Program-made: the position numbers and the translations under genes
In this document: piece by piece, positions 35,031-46,885 of the stretch
Numbering within the stretch: the first letter of the stretch is position 1
Layout of the letters: every line of letters begins with the position of its first letter
Notes under the pieces: generated by a model
Seen by the model: the letters and a program-made list of their open reading frames with translations, nothing else
Databases searched by the model: none
What the model was told of the DNA's origin: nothing
Source: Saposhnikovia divaricata
Taxonomy: Eukaryota; Streptophyta; Magnoliopsida; Apiales; Apiaceae
Assembly: GCA_036435485.1 (NCBI GenBank)
Contig: CM071601.1
Coordinates: 185,788,939 to 185,852,938, forward strand
Direction: 5' to 3'
Length of the DNA: 64,000 bases

Positions 35031-35669
35031 TCTTTTAAAATGTTTGTTCAATTAGTTGCAGCCAGTGAATTTCATTCTCTGGATTTTGTTTGTTTTATTT
35101 GCTTATCTACACGATTATTCTGGAGATATCATTGTAGCATAATTAAATAAATATTTTATTGACATATATCAATTAATGATAATTTGTTAATTTTATGTCT
35201 ATTTAATTGTGAGTTTATCTGATTATTGTGGATTAATTCTTGATTTACTGCGTGATTATTTTTAAATCCATAATAATTAGAAGTATTAAATATGTGTATA
35301 GGCTGATAGGTTTCGGTGATAAGATGTTTTTCGGCTGACAGGTTTCAGTGATAAGATGTTTTTAGGCTAATTAGGTTGTTAGGTGAGAAATTATTGAACG
35401 GTGTTATTTTTTCAACATAACATGTCACTATCACACCTAATCCACTAAACCTTGAAACCTTATAAATGATGAGTTTTGTTTGTGTTTAACATCATCATTT
35501 TTCAGATATACAGAGCATATACACACAATTGCTGAATATTTCGAGCTTTGATCGGAAAGATCTCTCAATCTAGCTAGTGGTTTTTAGATCGAATTTCATA
35601 TTCTTGCTTTATACATCATCCTTTATAAAAACTAACCCTTGTTTTTTGAATTTCATCAAAGTTTTGAAA
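35031..35669 (+). other. Copia spacer after RNase H
   Basis: AT-rich, no coding signal. It contains a short repeated segment around 35310-35365 ('aggtttcggtgataagatg' and 'aggtttcagtgataagatg'). Confidence 0.5.
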
Positions 35670-36383
35670 ATGGCATTGCAGGGAAGCTTTTTAATTGCTA
35701 AAGTTAATCCTATTTCTATTCAGCAAATTGAAACCATTCTGGATGAGCAATTTCGGGCTTGGATACAATTTCTGAATGAACATTCATTAATTCGTTATGC
35801 TTTAGTCACACCAATGCAGCTTAACCATGATGCATTTCGTGAACTATATTGCAGTGCGGTTAACACTTCTGGACAGGACGGGTGTGCAATCACATATTGA
35901 CTGTTTGGTAGGTTGATTAGGGTCACTGAATGAGATGTTAATCGAATTCTTCATTTTCCTATGAAAAATCTTGTTTCTGATCCTACACCTGAACAGATTG
36001 AAAAGTTCTTTCATTTTATAAGGTACCAAGATGGCAATTTCAATACTGGTAATCTTTCTAGAACGTTACTAACCCAGTACTGAAATTTCTTCTTTCACAC
36101 TGTTAACCATGTTTTTTCCTCAGATAGAACAAATCAAGATCGAATACCTGAATTTATTCAAAAATTAGGGTATGCGGTCGCCAATAATTTGAGGATTAAT
36201 TTTGGAAAAATAGTGCTTGGTCAAATCATTTTAAAGATGAAACACTTGGGAAGAAGAGATGTTCGGACTCAAAATGTCAAATGTCTATATCCAAGGTTTC
36301 TACAGCTAATATTAAATGATTTTTTAATGATGAAGATAGGGTACGCTTGGAAAATGGTCGAAAGGTGGAATGTTCTTACATGA
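35670..36383 (+). pseudogene. Extra ORF remnant of the Copia element, part 1
   Basis: An ATG at 35670 opens 'MALQGSFLIAKVNPISIQQI', which stops at 35900. A related reading continues in other phases, with 'FHTVNHVFSSDRTNQDRIPE' and 'LGYAVANNLRINFGKIVLGQ' before 36250 and 'CLYPRFLQLILNDFL' near 36290. Sireviruses and relatives carry an additional, sometimes called envelope-like, frame between pol and the 3' LTR; this position fits. The function is not established. It is broken by several frameshifts. Confidence 0.55.
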
Positions 36384-36859
36384 AGACGAATGTAATTAAT
36401 TACATAAGAAAAAAGAACTATACGAATGTGCCTACAGTCCTAACTGAATATCTAAAGACTGTCCCACTTCCATTGTTACCAAGACCAGTAAGAGCAGGTA
36501 TACGATAAGGTAATATTTCAATCCCTGCTATTCCAACCTCTGTATTCCCTGTTGTGTCACAGGAAATACATTTTCTACAGCCCCTAGTGGCCATCTTACC
36601 CGACCAAGAGCAGGAAATCCCACCGACTCTAACACAGGTCGAAGAGCCAATTCTACAAATGCAAACACAAATACAACAAACTCCTACACCTCAATTGTCA
36701 CTTAAATGACCAGTCATTCACACTTTTGAGGGAGATAGTGCCTCAACAGCACCACATAAGGAGTTAGTTACATCAGCAGCTCTACCTCATTCTAAAAGAA
36801 GTAAACCAAATGAACCTGAGGTAACTGCAACTGTTATTGAAACAATTCTTCCTTGTCAA

Positions 36860-37774
36860 ATGAGTAAAAATGTAAATAAGGTTGAATTGACGGGAGCAAC
36901 TATCTTGAGTTCCATTTCACGGAACATAAGAGTGGTTGATGATCTTTCTAAAGATCAAATAACTTCACAGGCATCCGAGGTGGAATTACCTACCTCAATA
37001 ACTGGTGGTGAATCTTCCATTTTACGGAAAGATCCATCGGTAGGTGGTTCTTTTATGAACCAAGTTTCTTCACAGACAGTCGAGGGAAACTTGGGTTTTG
37101 TGCCATTTAATTGATTCAAGTTTAAGCTCCCAGAGGGAAAATCTCTGGATCTCTTTCGAGATTTACCACTCTTTACCAGTGGTCGACAACTCACTTCACG
37201 CGAGGATGGAAGCTCACGAACTGTCATTGCACCATCCGTGACCTCTAAAAAAGGGGCTAGGATGATTTCAATAGCAGGTACACATATCACTGGAAGCTCT
37301 GGAAGAGAGTTTAGGGAAACACGAACAGAACATGTAAGTGTCACCCAAACCACTAAATCGAGTGAATATAGAGTGTTGAGTGAAACACCTGCAGAACGTA
37401 CGAGTGAGCAACCTACTCAACCACATGCACCTGTAACCATAAAGGAATACAGTAGACTTCTTACACGGGTTCAAACAATGGAGAAACAGTTGCAAAATAT
37501 CTATAAGTCCATTGCAGAAATCAAAAATTTGCAACTTATTCAACATGATGTATTCCAGGTTCAATTGAATACCATGGCAACCCAGTTTAATGATGCAATC
37601 AACTCCTTGGTAAAGTCATCTTCATCTAATTTACCAACTCCACATCCTACTACTCTGGAGGATAACCCAACTGAGGGAAAGAAGTTGGATGACCAAGAAA
37701 AATCTACTAGGCGTAAGGGCAAAGAAAAGGTTGTTGACACGGAATTAACTTTATTTTGGGAAAGGAAAAGCTAA
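36860..37774 (+). pseudogene. Extra ORF remnant of the Copia element, part 2 (coiled coil)
   Basis: Two frames: 36860-37114, and 37238-37774 (178 codons). The second has a heptad-like stretch 'LLTRVQTMEKQLQNIYKSIA' followed by further hydrophobic spacing to about residue 140, then a Lys/Glu-rich tail 'RRKGKEKVVD'. Coiled coils are reported in the additional ORF of Sireviruses. The upstream part is Ser/Thr/Pro-rich. A stop and frameshift separate the pieces. Confidence 0.5.
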
Positions 37775-37995
37775 TGGGAGTATTAGTGCAATGTGGAAAG
37801 AAAGCAAGGCAAACTTGAAGATATGTTCAGTCTAGAGGAACAATTTATCTTGTACTTGTTCAAATTTTAGAAATCTGGAAAATGTATATATGATCCAGAA
37901 TGCGCTTTAATATTATTTATCTTTGTATTTCATTTTTGTTTTTTGTATCAGTTGAGTTATCCTCTAGGAATTTGCTTGTCAAACCCTAACAATCA

Positions 37996-38008
37996 AATAG
38001 GGGGAGAT
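37996..38008 (+). promoter_or_regulatory. Copia polypurine tract
   Basis: 'aaatagggggagat' lies directly before the 3' LTR start at 38009, the site of plus-strand priming. Confidence 0.8.
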
Positions 38009-39086
38009 TGTAAAGCATAATGTAATGTAATATGTAATAGAGGATATATATAACTCAACTAGGATAAAAGATAAATAATATTAAATTTATACAGGGATCA
38101 TGAAATTTGAAGAACATGCACCAACAAGGATCAAGTCGTTGAAAGAAGTTCATTAATATGTTCAAGCCTAAGTGACAGAATAAGATGTACAGATGATTCA
38201 GTTAAAGAGCCAAAAAGATTCCATGTATTTACATAATTTGAAGATACTGCTACAGGCTAATCAATTGGAATGTAACGAAGGTGTGAAGATCAAGATCATT
38301 GCTAGTCACTTGTGAACCAGACCAGCGCACTAAGTGTTAGCACATACGAGAAGGATGAACACATTAATTTACAGAAAAAATTTCCAAAGCCTGTTGACGA
38401 TCAAAGATAGACATAATATTTCAAGGTATTGTCAAAAATTAATTTACTCTCTGAAAATTAAATAAGTAACAGATTAATTAATTATTTATAACAAATAATT
38501 AAATTAATCTAGTACTTGAATTATTTTCAGAGATGAATTAAAACAGCAGAATAAAACAGAAGAAAGAAGCGCAAGAGATACAAAAATAGTATTAGTATGC
38601 GTAGTTACTATGCACGATTACTATTTGGGGTTGGTGTAATAGTGCCCGATTACTATTTGGGGTTGGTGAAATAGTATTCGGTTACTATTTGGGGGTTGTT
38701 GGAATAGTGCTTGGTTACTATTTGGGGATTGTTGGAATAGTGTCAAATAGTGACTTTCTATAATCTATAAATAGGCATGTTGTATTTCAATTTAAAAACA
38801 CACCTCAACACACAACTCTCTCTTCTCTCTCTTATATCTTCTTTGTGTAAGCTGCTAGACAGTCCATCTAGTAGGAAAGCCGGCTTAGCCCGCTTTCAAG
38901 AAGTGTCGGGTAGAAGGTCCTCGTGCCTAAACTATCCATAGGAATGTTCTATTTTGAAGCTAATCCAGTGGATTAGAAGTTGTAACACCCCTTCGAGTCT
39001 ATTATCAATAAAGATATATTCTCGGAATTATTTTTTTTTGTAGTATCGTATTCAACCCCCCTTCTACGATACTTCGGGACCTAACA
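38009..39086 (+). repeat. Copia 3' LTR
   Basis: 1078 bp, collinear with the 5' LTR, with U3 repeats at about 38616-38745 and TATA at 38766. It ends 'acttcgggacctaaca'; TSD 'gcaag' follows at 39087-39091. Confidence 0.93.
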
Positions 39087-40257
39087 GCAAGCGTAGCCAA
39101 ATCAAGTGGGGTAGATACAACACAATCCATTTCAGATAGAGTTGCATCTGTGTTAAAGAACTCATTGTTGTTACCATCTTTTGTTTGAGACCCATCAGCT
39201 GAATGCAATACCATGTGGGCTTTTGAATCTTGCCTTATCCTTTTCTTTTCTAAAACTGTAAGCCCATCTAATTCACCTTCACCCCACCTAGTTAAAGACA
39301 ACTGTTTGTTATTTGGCTCCATGTTATTCAAAATTTGAAATTGAATACTTTGTGTGATCGACTTATTTTTAGGCAGAGACATATCGGTCCTTCTAATTCG
39401 CTCCTGGAAAATCTCTCCTCTATTAACAGCTTCCTCAAATTTCGGTGATCTGTTATCCTTTCCAAACTTGACTTCCCAATCCCCGTCGCCATCTTCTCTC
39501 AACCATTTACTCCTCCCCTGTCCGGCTAGCCTTCGTGGTGGCACACGAAGCTAGCTTCCCCATTCTCTACTAAGTTCACCACCTCGACTATCAAGGAACC
39601 TCTGGTAAAATCTCTCAGTGTGTGACACCATACCGCAAAGAAAACAAAATTATCCTAATCTCTCGTACTTACAATGTATGACAAACTTCGTTCCATTTCT
39701 CCGAGTAATCTTCTTTTTTCCTCTTCAAATATCAAATTTGATTTTTATACGCATGCACTCTCTCCACAAACTAGTATCATTCTTCTGATCGTACATAATA
39801 AACTCACCAAAAGAATTCCCTAATTGTTTCCCCACAATTTCTGTCATGAAACCTGATGGTAAGTCATGTATTTGAATCCAAATATTAAGAAACAAAAGAG
39901 ACACTTTAGCAGGATTCTCCCCTAGAGGGATCACATCTAACGCCAGCATAATGTTTTCGAACGACCATGGACCACCATTAAGAGCCCACTACAGATCTTC
40001 ATTGTGATAAAACTGGAATAGGAACACCCCTAATTCTATCTCCTTTATGTTTATGGCCATTGATAGCTTTCACACGTCTGCCATTTTGCTCTTCATTGCT
40101 CTGCTATTGATTGCCTTCTTTGATAAAAATCTTCCAACTAAACAGAGTTCATACTTATTCACCTCCTCTACATCCTTCTCAAACACCAACTCTCTGTTTT
40201 CTTCATCCTCAATATTTAAGTCTGCCATTTGTTCATCTAAATCGCAATTGTTTGCCA
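39087..40257 (-). pseudogene. LINE ORF1 (nucleic-acid-binding protein)
   Basis: ATG at 40257 on the minus strand gives 'MANNCDLDEQMADLNIEDEE', then 'KYELCLVGRFLSKKAINSRA', typical of plant L1 ORF1 with a DUF4283-type domain. The domain continues at 39949-39725 ('FLNIWIQIHDLPSGFMTEIV') after a frameshift. A degenerate zinc knuckle FCFLCGMVSHTERFY (last Cys replaced) lies near 39620. The C-terminal part (39544-39087) is Lys/Asp-rich. The Copia element cuts it at 39087; the last codons lie beyond the Copia at 28250-28225. It binds LINE RNA in the family. Confidence 0.8.
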
Positions 40258-40533
40258 TTGAAATGACATCCCACAACCCTAAACAATGATAGGATATGGA
40301 GACTCTCGCATGAAGATATTTTATCTTCATTGTTCATCCACAAATAATTATTCATTCTTTCTTCGTCGCTTTCCTTTTTTTGTATTTTTCTCCCGCTAAT
40401 ATATGGCTTACAAATTTCAATTATACTGTATTTTATTTTAAATGTAAAAAGAGTCACTCCATGATCAGTTCCAATTTGGATGGTTAACATATTTTAAAGT
40501 ACATTAATCTTATATTTAGAACAGTTATTTTAA

Positions 40534-41083
40534 GAGAAAATAACACTTTGCATCCCTTATCTTTGGTCACTTTTTCGATTTGGTTTCAAACTTTTAATGT
40601 CGGCAGAATGCATCCCTCAACTTTAGACTTTGTTTCATATTGCACCCCTTTAATCATTTTCCGTCCAAAAGAACCATTACCGTCAACATACACAAGAGTA
40701 AAATAGGAAGGAAAATTCAGTAAGTTTAAACTATAACAAAATGCACCACATAATTATAGTATTGTAACAAATCACACCCCAATTATTACTTTGACTCTAT
40801 TTTTTTAAATAACAATATTAACTTAATGTAATAGAAATAATTTTTTTTAGATATAATGTTAACTAATATTTTTTTTACCTGAGAAATACTATAAATATAT
40901 TAGTATCCCTTAAAAAATATATTAGGTGGTTTTTAAAAGTTAACATTTTTTAATTAAAAAGTAAAAAATTTAAATTAAAAAGGTAATCAGTTACTTACCA
41001 TTAATTATATTATGTTCTTATTTATTAATTAGGATAACCGTACCGAAAATCAAACCAACAAAAGTTTCAATGTTTCGGCTATA

Positions 41084-41149
<66 letters not shown>

Positions 41150-41786
41150 CTTATTTCTTATCATAGCCTATATCCGTGCAATAATCGGGTTATTCATATA
41201 TTTTTTATTAATAATCGGAAGATTTGTTATTTTTGGATGTGTTTATATGGTAATGTATTTTAATTAAAAGATAATGTGTTTTATATACGAATTTTGTTTT
41301 ACTAATGATTGGAATGTACTTCGTAATTGACATTCTTGGATATGTTTTTAAAAAAGTTATGTGTTTTTAACTAATAGGTAATGTGTTTTAAATAGAAAGG
41401 GCAACGATTAATTATCATCAATTATATCATTTTATTATTTTGTTTATTATATGATTGAAAATCAAAATTTTAAATGTTTCAACTTTAATATAATAGTAAT
41501 AGTATAGATGTATTTATTTTATAAAAGTAATTTTTTTAATTAGAATGTCTTTTGCCACAATATAAAAATTACGAAGTGCAATCTGTAATAATATAAATTT
41601 GAAACAATTCTTTCGATTTTACCCCTGTACATATTAACGGTAAAGGTTATTTTGGACGGAAAATGATTAAAGGGATGCAGTATGAAACGAAATTTAAAAT
41701 TGAGGGATGTATTTTGCCAAAATTAAAAATTTTAGACTAAATTGAAAAAGTGACTAAAGGGAAGGGGTGCAAAGTGGCATTTACTA
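40534..41786. mobile_element. Mutator-like element with long TIRs and 9-bp TSD
   Basis: Perfect TSD 'ttattttaa' at 40525-40533 and 41787-41795. The ends are inverted repeats of about 150 bp: 'cactttgcatcccttatctt' on the left matches the complement of the right end, and both contain 'aatcattttccgtccaaaa'. 1253 bp, no transposase. The interior holds a long (TA)n run and two reversed Helitron-like starts (near 41075 and 41507). It lies about 730 bp upstream of the RKD gene. Confidence 0.85.
41085..41146. repeat. (TA)n microsatellite
   Basis: About thirty uninterrupted TA dinucleotides inside the Mutator-like element, beside a reversed Helitron-like start. Confidence 0.9.
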
Positions 41787-41795
41787 TTATTTTAA

Positions 41796-42518
41796 AGTAA
41801 ATCATAATATGACATAAATTAATGTAGTTCTTTAAAAAAATGTTATAAAAGCTTGCAAAAGGATTGTGCGAGATCATCAGAGTGGATGACTGCAAACACA
41901 AAAAACGGCTCATGCTGCTACTAATAATTTTCTGCAGATCACGATAAATCCTAAACCTTGGACTTGGAGTAGTATCTACTAATCATAATTGAATCCAACA
42001 TAGATATTAATGCATTCATCTAAAACGCAATTATCCCCACGTTTGTAACGTCATAATTTTCTTAAACACAATTAAATGCCCTTATTGGGATGCATGTATC
42101 CAAATTGATTCTTAATGATCTTCACACGACAATATTCTTGAATGGCTAATACTCTGTTCGGTGCAAATTATATTGTCACGCCTTGTGCTCCATAAAAAAC
42201 TAAAATTATACACGATACACGTATGTATGTGCATGGTGATCAGTGCGTGTATATATACACGTCAAGTAACTAAGCAAGCATTAAACCAAAATACATGAAT
42301 TAACCCCCTCGTTTGTTATGTATTGGTAATTGCTAATCATTAATTACGATAATTAAATCAGAAATTCATTTCACAGTTTCATTGTAACTCCCATAATCAT
42401 ATGTATTCACCCACTCCTAACTATGAATCCACCCCCCTCTTCATAATATATAATAGTAGTACATCTCCTACTTAGACTTAAAAAATTAAATCTACGTACA
42501 TTTCTTCACTCCTAAAAA
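41796..42518 (+). promoter_or_regulatory. Upstream region of the RKD gene
   Basis: No gene. The best TATA-like site is 'cataatatataatag' (about 42442-42455), about 65 bp before the ATG. 'gcgtgtatatatacacg' near 42245 is a second AT-rich palindrome. Specific operator sites cannot be assigned. Confidence 0.35.
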
Positions 42519-44290
42519 ATGAATTCTATTGTAAAGGTTGATCATAACTTGCCAGAGTTCAATTACTTGAGCGATCAAGAAACCAGAGGGTACGTACTTA
42601 CATTATAGTTATATAATTATACTACATGCATTGCGTGTGCGTCCAAACTAGTACTAGTGTTATATTGTGTTCATGTTCATCTTTTTTCTTGTACATGCAG
42701 ATTTCTAGATATTTACTCATTATGTGATGGTGGCTTAAGTATTGGTGAGTTTAATCCTCTGTTTGATCCTCTCTTTGAGCCTTGGCTCCCTCCGATGCAA
42801 TACGACAACATTCCCGAACTCAGCTTGGAAGATATTCAAGAAATTACTCGCAGCCTCGATGCTGACCTTTTATCCTCTTCTCATCAAGGCAATAATACCT
42901 TGGCTGGTGCAACACCAACGATGGTTGCAACTCAACCCGACAAGGTTTCACATGAACAGAATACTTTTGTTGATGCGAAGCTGACAATGACGACAACTGA
43001 TCATCAGTCTTGGTGTTCCCGTGAACAGAATGCCGTTGTTGATGCAATGCCTGTCTTTGCAACAATAACTCATCACGAACGTCAGCATTTCCAAACTCAT
43101 TACGGTAGATCTGTTTACGACATGACTACTGATCAACCTCAGCATTTCCAAAACTACATCGTTGATAGTTCTGGTAATCGCAAGGATTTTAAGGTTGATT
43201 ATTCTGATTATTCTCTGAATCTTGAAAATGTTTTGGATGATGCAAAGCCAATTTCCATGATATCAAGTACAAATCATGTACAGCAGTGTGTCAATGTCTC
43301 CATTGCCAATGGTCTCGGAAATGTAAAAAATGCAATGAATTTGAAGAGCGAGCAAAGTAGCAATAATATGAATGCATTGGTTAAATATGAAGAGCAAGCT
43401 GTTTTACGACAACATGTAAGGTCTCGAACATCGGCACTGGAACTCGAAGAAATCAGGAAGTATTTTGATCTGCCGATCACAAAAGCGGCCAAGGAACTCA
43501 ATGTTGGTCTCACGGTGTTGAAGAAAAGATGCAGAGAGCTTGGAGTCATGAGATGGCCACATAGGAAAATCAAGAGCTTGCAGTGTCTTATTGATAATGT
43601 CAAGGTACGTATATTAGAATATGTTTAATTTTCTTATTTACTCAAACCCAGTGTTAAACTAATACATGCATATATAGTTTTGTATACTATATTCAATGAT
43701 GCATAAAGACAGAGTGCAAATGCATGTAGACAGGTCTATCACTTTTGGAGAGATTAATTTCTGGATGTGTGTTATTCTAGTAAATGGTAGAATTTATGCA
43801 CAATATTTGCACAATGTGTGTGCTAAATCTGCACAATATTTGCTCATGTTGAAAAAGAAGAGCTGGTGAAAATTTGAAAAAATGCAGAGACAAAAGCTAG
43901 TGAAATTTGACTAGGAAGTTCATAGTTGTATCCTTGCATTAAATAGTGTTGTATATAGGCATTTCACTCCTTAAACAACAAAATAGGTAATCCCCTTTTA
44001 GCGCAAGGGTTGTTCTAATAATTAAATCTTAATTTGCGTTTAGTAACCATCTGGAGTTTAATTAATTTAGTTTTTTGTGTTAGGAGATGGGAATGAGCAA
44101 TAAGAAAGAGATAGAGATGCTTGAAGAACACAAGAGGATGCTGGAAAGAGTTCCAGAACTCGAATTGAGCGAGAGCACAAAGCGGTTGAGGCAAACTTGC
44201 TTCAAGGCTAACTACAAGAAAAGAAGATTGTTGCTCTCATCTGCTGCCGCACATCATCGACTCACCACCACCACCTCATTGTCCTTCTAG
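42519..44290 (+). CDS. RKD-like RWP-RK transcription factor
   Basis: Three exons: 42519-42589, 42701-43604 and 44084-44290. Donors 'gg/GTACGT' and 'aag/GTACGT' and acceptors 'acatgcag/' and 'tgtgttag/' keep the frame, giving 393 residues. The start MNSIVKVDHNLPEFNYLSD is the first ATG after the TATA-like site. The middle is Asp/Asn/His-rich with repeated 'EQNAVVDA'-type units (about 90-170). The RWP-RK domain is at about 268-325: 'LEEIRKYFDLPITKAAKELN', 'VGLTVLKKRCRELGV', RWPHRK. A charged helix follows in exon 3 ('KEIEMLEEHKRMLERV'). Length and single domain fit the short RKD subfamily, not the NIN/NLP proteins (no PB1). RKD proteins are nuclear regulators of egg-cell and gametophyte identity; the role of this copy is inferred. 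No lesion is seen. Confidence 0.88.
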
Positions 44291-45006
44291 TTGGCTTTAA
44301 TTATAGCGGTGTAAAATTGGTTAATTTGTTATTGGTTAGTATTGTTTCAACTAGCTATATGGTGCATGTAAAGACAGCAAATTTCAGATGTTTTATTTGG
44401 ACTATTATGTAATTCACGTTTTAGTGGCATATGGTGAGCAATCAAACTTCTACTAGAATCAGAATTGACCTTTGTATTCTTTATAATGGTTTATGTATTG
44501 AAGTCAAAAGAGAAAGACAGCCTTACCGCTCCTGCATACAGCATTAAGAGCTCACATAAGTTGAATATTTAGTAACTTGTAATTTTCCTTCTAGTGAAAT
44601 TAAGCAACACATTTTACTTTATCTGTGAAAGAAAATAATACCAACTACAACTTGTAAGCTAGGTTTCATCTAGAATATACATAAATCTCTTCTATCAGTC
44701 GATCCTACATCCGACTTTTTGAATGAATATTTTGATGCGGATTTTTGTGCACGCGGCTTAAAGTTATTATTGGTACGGCCGTGTGAGCATCGAGTAGAAG
44801 TTCTTTTGATCAGGAATAAATTTAGAATTTAAATTTCTACAGATTAACAATAGTATAGTCATAAGATCTATTATAAGTTGAAATTTTGAATCGAAAAATA
44901 ATAGCCTAGCTAGTGGAAGATGGCGACTTTCACTTTGTTTATGTGGTTACAAGAATTAAAATTTATATTAGAGGCGCCCCACGCGTGATAAGTACTTAAT
45001 GAAGCT
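44291..45006. other. Intergenic region between the two host genes
   Basis: Tail-to-tail spacer; no gene or element recognised. It should hold the poly-A sites of both genes. An AT-rich stretch follows the RKD stop, with no single clear signal. Confidence 0.5.
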
Positions 45007-45809
45007 TCAAGAACTCATCCGTCTTATCTTTTCTGGAATGCGTTTCCATGGCACTGCTTGCTTCAAGCTTTCATATAGACTCGACTGCAATAACAGAGTA
45101 TACAAGTAATTAAATTTTTGTAAACCTATTAGTATTTGGTCCAAGATCCCAACAATTTTTTGTGCAAATGGTCAGTTAATCGGATTTACCAAAACTTAAG
45201 ACAATAAACAAGACTTACCAGAACTTTAGAACTTGCAGAGGACACGATCAAGAAGCTATTTGCTCTCCTTTTCATCCTCCTCCTTGTACTACTCCTGACT
45301 TTATCATCAGCAGAAGAAAAGTCCATACTACCCTCAACACCACTAACTCTACTCTCATTGTTACGACCCCCTCGCCTGCATGATGAGCTTAAGCTAAAGC
45401 TCTCCTTGCTATCTTCGGGGCTCCAAAATGATCTTCCACCACTCGATGAAAACGATCGCCCTATACTAAAGGGTTCATCAAGCACCGTCGTAGGCGAGGG
45501 CATATTGGTAACTTTACTAGTACCAATATTCATTAACCTTGGAGGTGGGACTAAACACCTTACGGCCTTGGACTTGGGCAGTGCACTACCTCTTCCATTG
45601 GTTGTAACATCAGCGGCATTGGTTCTTGGCTTCCCCGGTGCCTCCTCCCACTCGAAAGGTATCGAGACGAAGCTTCGCATCGGTGGCGTTGGCATTTCAA
45701 GTGGCTCCCTTTTTTTGCTCGGAAAATTGTATGAACTTAGCTTCGGTGTTAAACTTGTGTCTTTCTTCTCATCATCATTAAGCTCTTTCTTTTCGAATTT
45801 CAACCCCAT
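45007..45809 (-). CDS. Small plant-specific protein with IPFEWEEAPGKP motif
   Basis: Two exons: 45809-45219 (197 codons) and 45084-45007 (25 codons plus TGA). Donor 'ctg/GTAAGT', acceptor 'ttattgcag/'. Protein of 222 residues. Residues 50-61 read IPFEWEEAPGKP, the signature of a plant family of unknown function that I associate with DUF688. Other visible features are Ser-rich stretches ('SFSLSSSCRRGG'), a basic patch RRRMKRRANSF near the end of exon 1, and a C-terminal 'LYESLKQAVPWKR' block from exon 2 that also fits the family. No signal peptide or membrane segment. Without splicing the frame would end after ten unrelated codons at 45186. Its role is unknown. Confidence 0.75.
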
Positions 45810-45868
45810 TTCTCTCTATTTATTTTATGATCTCTACTTGACTATAACTTACATGAATATCAGTATAA

Positions 45869-45880
45869 GTTTATATAGTG
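45869..45880 (-). promoter_or_regulatory. TATA-like box of the IPFEWEEAPGKP gene
   Basis: The minus strand reads 'cactatataaac', 60-70 nt before the ATG at 45809, leaving a short leader. A plus-strand 'tataaatagag' near 45910 points the other way and has no gene after it. Confidence 0.4.
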
Positions 45881-46885
45881 TGTGCGGATAGAGCACCTAT
45901 ATCAAGTATAAATAGAGAAGTCCAAAAAGCAAAAACAAGAGCGCTTCTTCTTCACGAGAAAACAAATGGATGATTAAACATGGAATATTATTACGATAAC
46001 GGTTTTGTAATGATGCAATGACGAAATTGTCCTTTGAATTGGTAAATGATAAAGACATGTGTAACGGTACTCAAACATAAATGACACGGACGATACAATT
46101 AGAGAATCTTTATGAGCTTATTAGTACAAATTAGTTTACAAGTAGTTATAAGATTTAACCAAAGTGTTTAGAAAGGAACTATGTAGACGGCTTCTGTCCA
46201 AAGCCTGACTTCCTTAATCTGGTGAAATTTACAACTAAATTAATCGCCGGCAACTTTTTTTCTGTATTGTGAAGATTGTTATCGATTTTTTTAAGGTGTG
46301 CCAAAGAACGTACATTTAATTGATATTTTTTAATGATTTATAAAGAATCTAATTGATATTTTTAATTAATTTATTTTCATTAATAATAATGGATCCGTAC
46401 ATGTATAATTTTTTGGGTTTTTTTTCAAAAAAACCCAAATTATATAAATAATTAAAATTAATTAACTCTAGTTATTAGAATGTGCCATTAGCACCACCCA
46501 TTAAGTATTAAGCCTTGTCCCGTTCCTGACTTTAGGTATTGTAATTCTCGGTCGATTTTTGGTTAAATCGAGGACTGAGTAAATTAATTAGGAGATGTCA
46601 AATTTATTTTTAAAAATAAGTCACAGTGGAAATTGTAGGCACTTTACTCTAGTTTGGTAAAATTGGGGTATTAAACAATTATTATCATGGTTAGACTTTT
46701 TAAACACTAAAACCAGGTTAAAAACCTAAATGGTATTTAGCAAAAATGAGAAAATCTGTTAAAAAATGGTTAGACTTTTTAACGTTTCATCTATTTCAGT
46801 TTAGGCTGAATTATTATTAATGCCGACTCCCAATCCCCAACAAGACATGTCATTTTCTATCATTGTATGGTTTGGATTAAAGTTA
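45881..46885. other. AT-rich intergenic DNA
   Basis: No gene found. A strong hairpin of 'ttttttgggtttttttt' with its complement 'aaaaaaacccaaat' lies at about 46409-46440. A short region (46680-46800) repeats 'ggttagactttttaa' twice. Confidence 0.5.

Larger units (their letters stand above)
28255..39086 (+). mobile_element. Complete Ty1/Copia Sirevirus-like retrotransposon
   Basis: LTRs 28255-29330 (1076 bp) and 38009-39086 (1078 bp) begin TGTAAAGCATAATG and end AACA. Perfect TSD 'gcaag' at 28250-28254 and 39087-39091. PBS TGGTATCAAAGC at 29333 and polypurine tract before 38009. The domain order gag, protease, integrase, RT, RNase H is that of Copia. Two CCHC knuckles in gag and about 3 kb of extra sequence with ORF remnants after RNase H point to the Sirevirus group. 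I count about three dozen LTR mismatches, so it is older than Gypsy 1. Many stops make it defective. Confidence 0.93.
25578..40330 (-). mobile_element. L1-type LINE, split by Copia and TRIM insertions
   Basis: On the minus strand the element runs from ORF1 (about 40257) through ORF2 (endonuclease from 28228, RT near 26340-26085) to a broken 3' end near 25578. No poly-A tail is seen, so the 3' end is truncated. The Copia element (28255-39086) sits between the two halves with TSD 'gcaag'; removing it and one TSD copy makes ORF1 run continuously into its stop at 28227-28225. A TRIM-like element lies at about 26714-27009. Several frameshifts show the LINE is dead. Confidence 0.85.
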
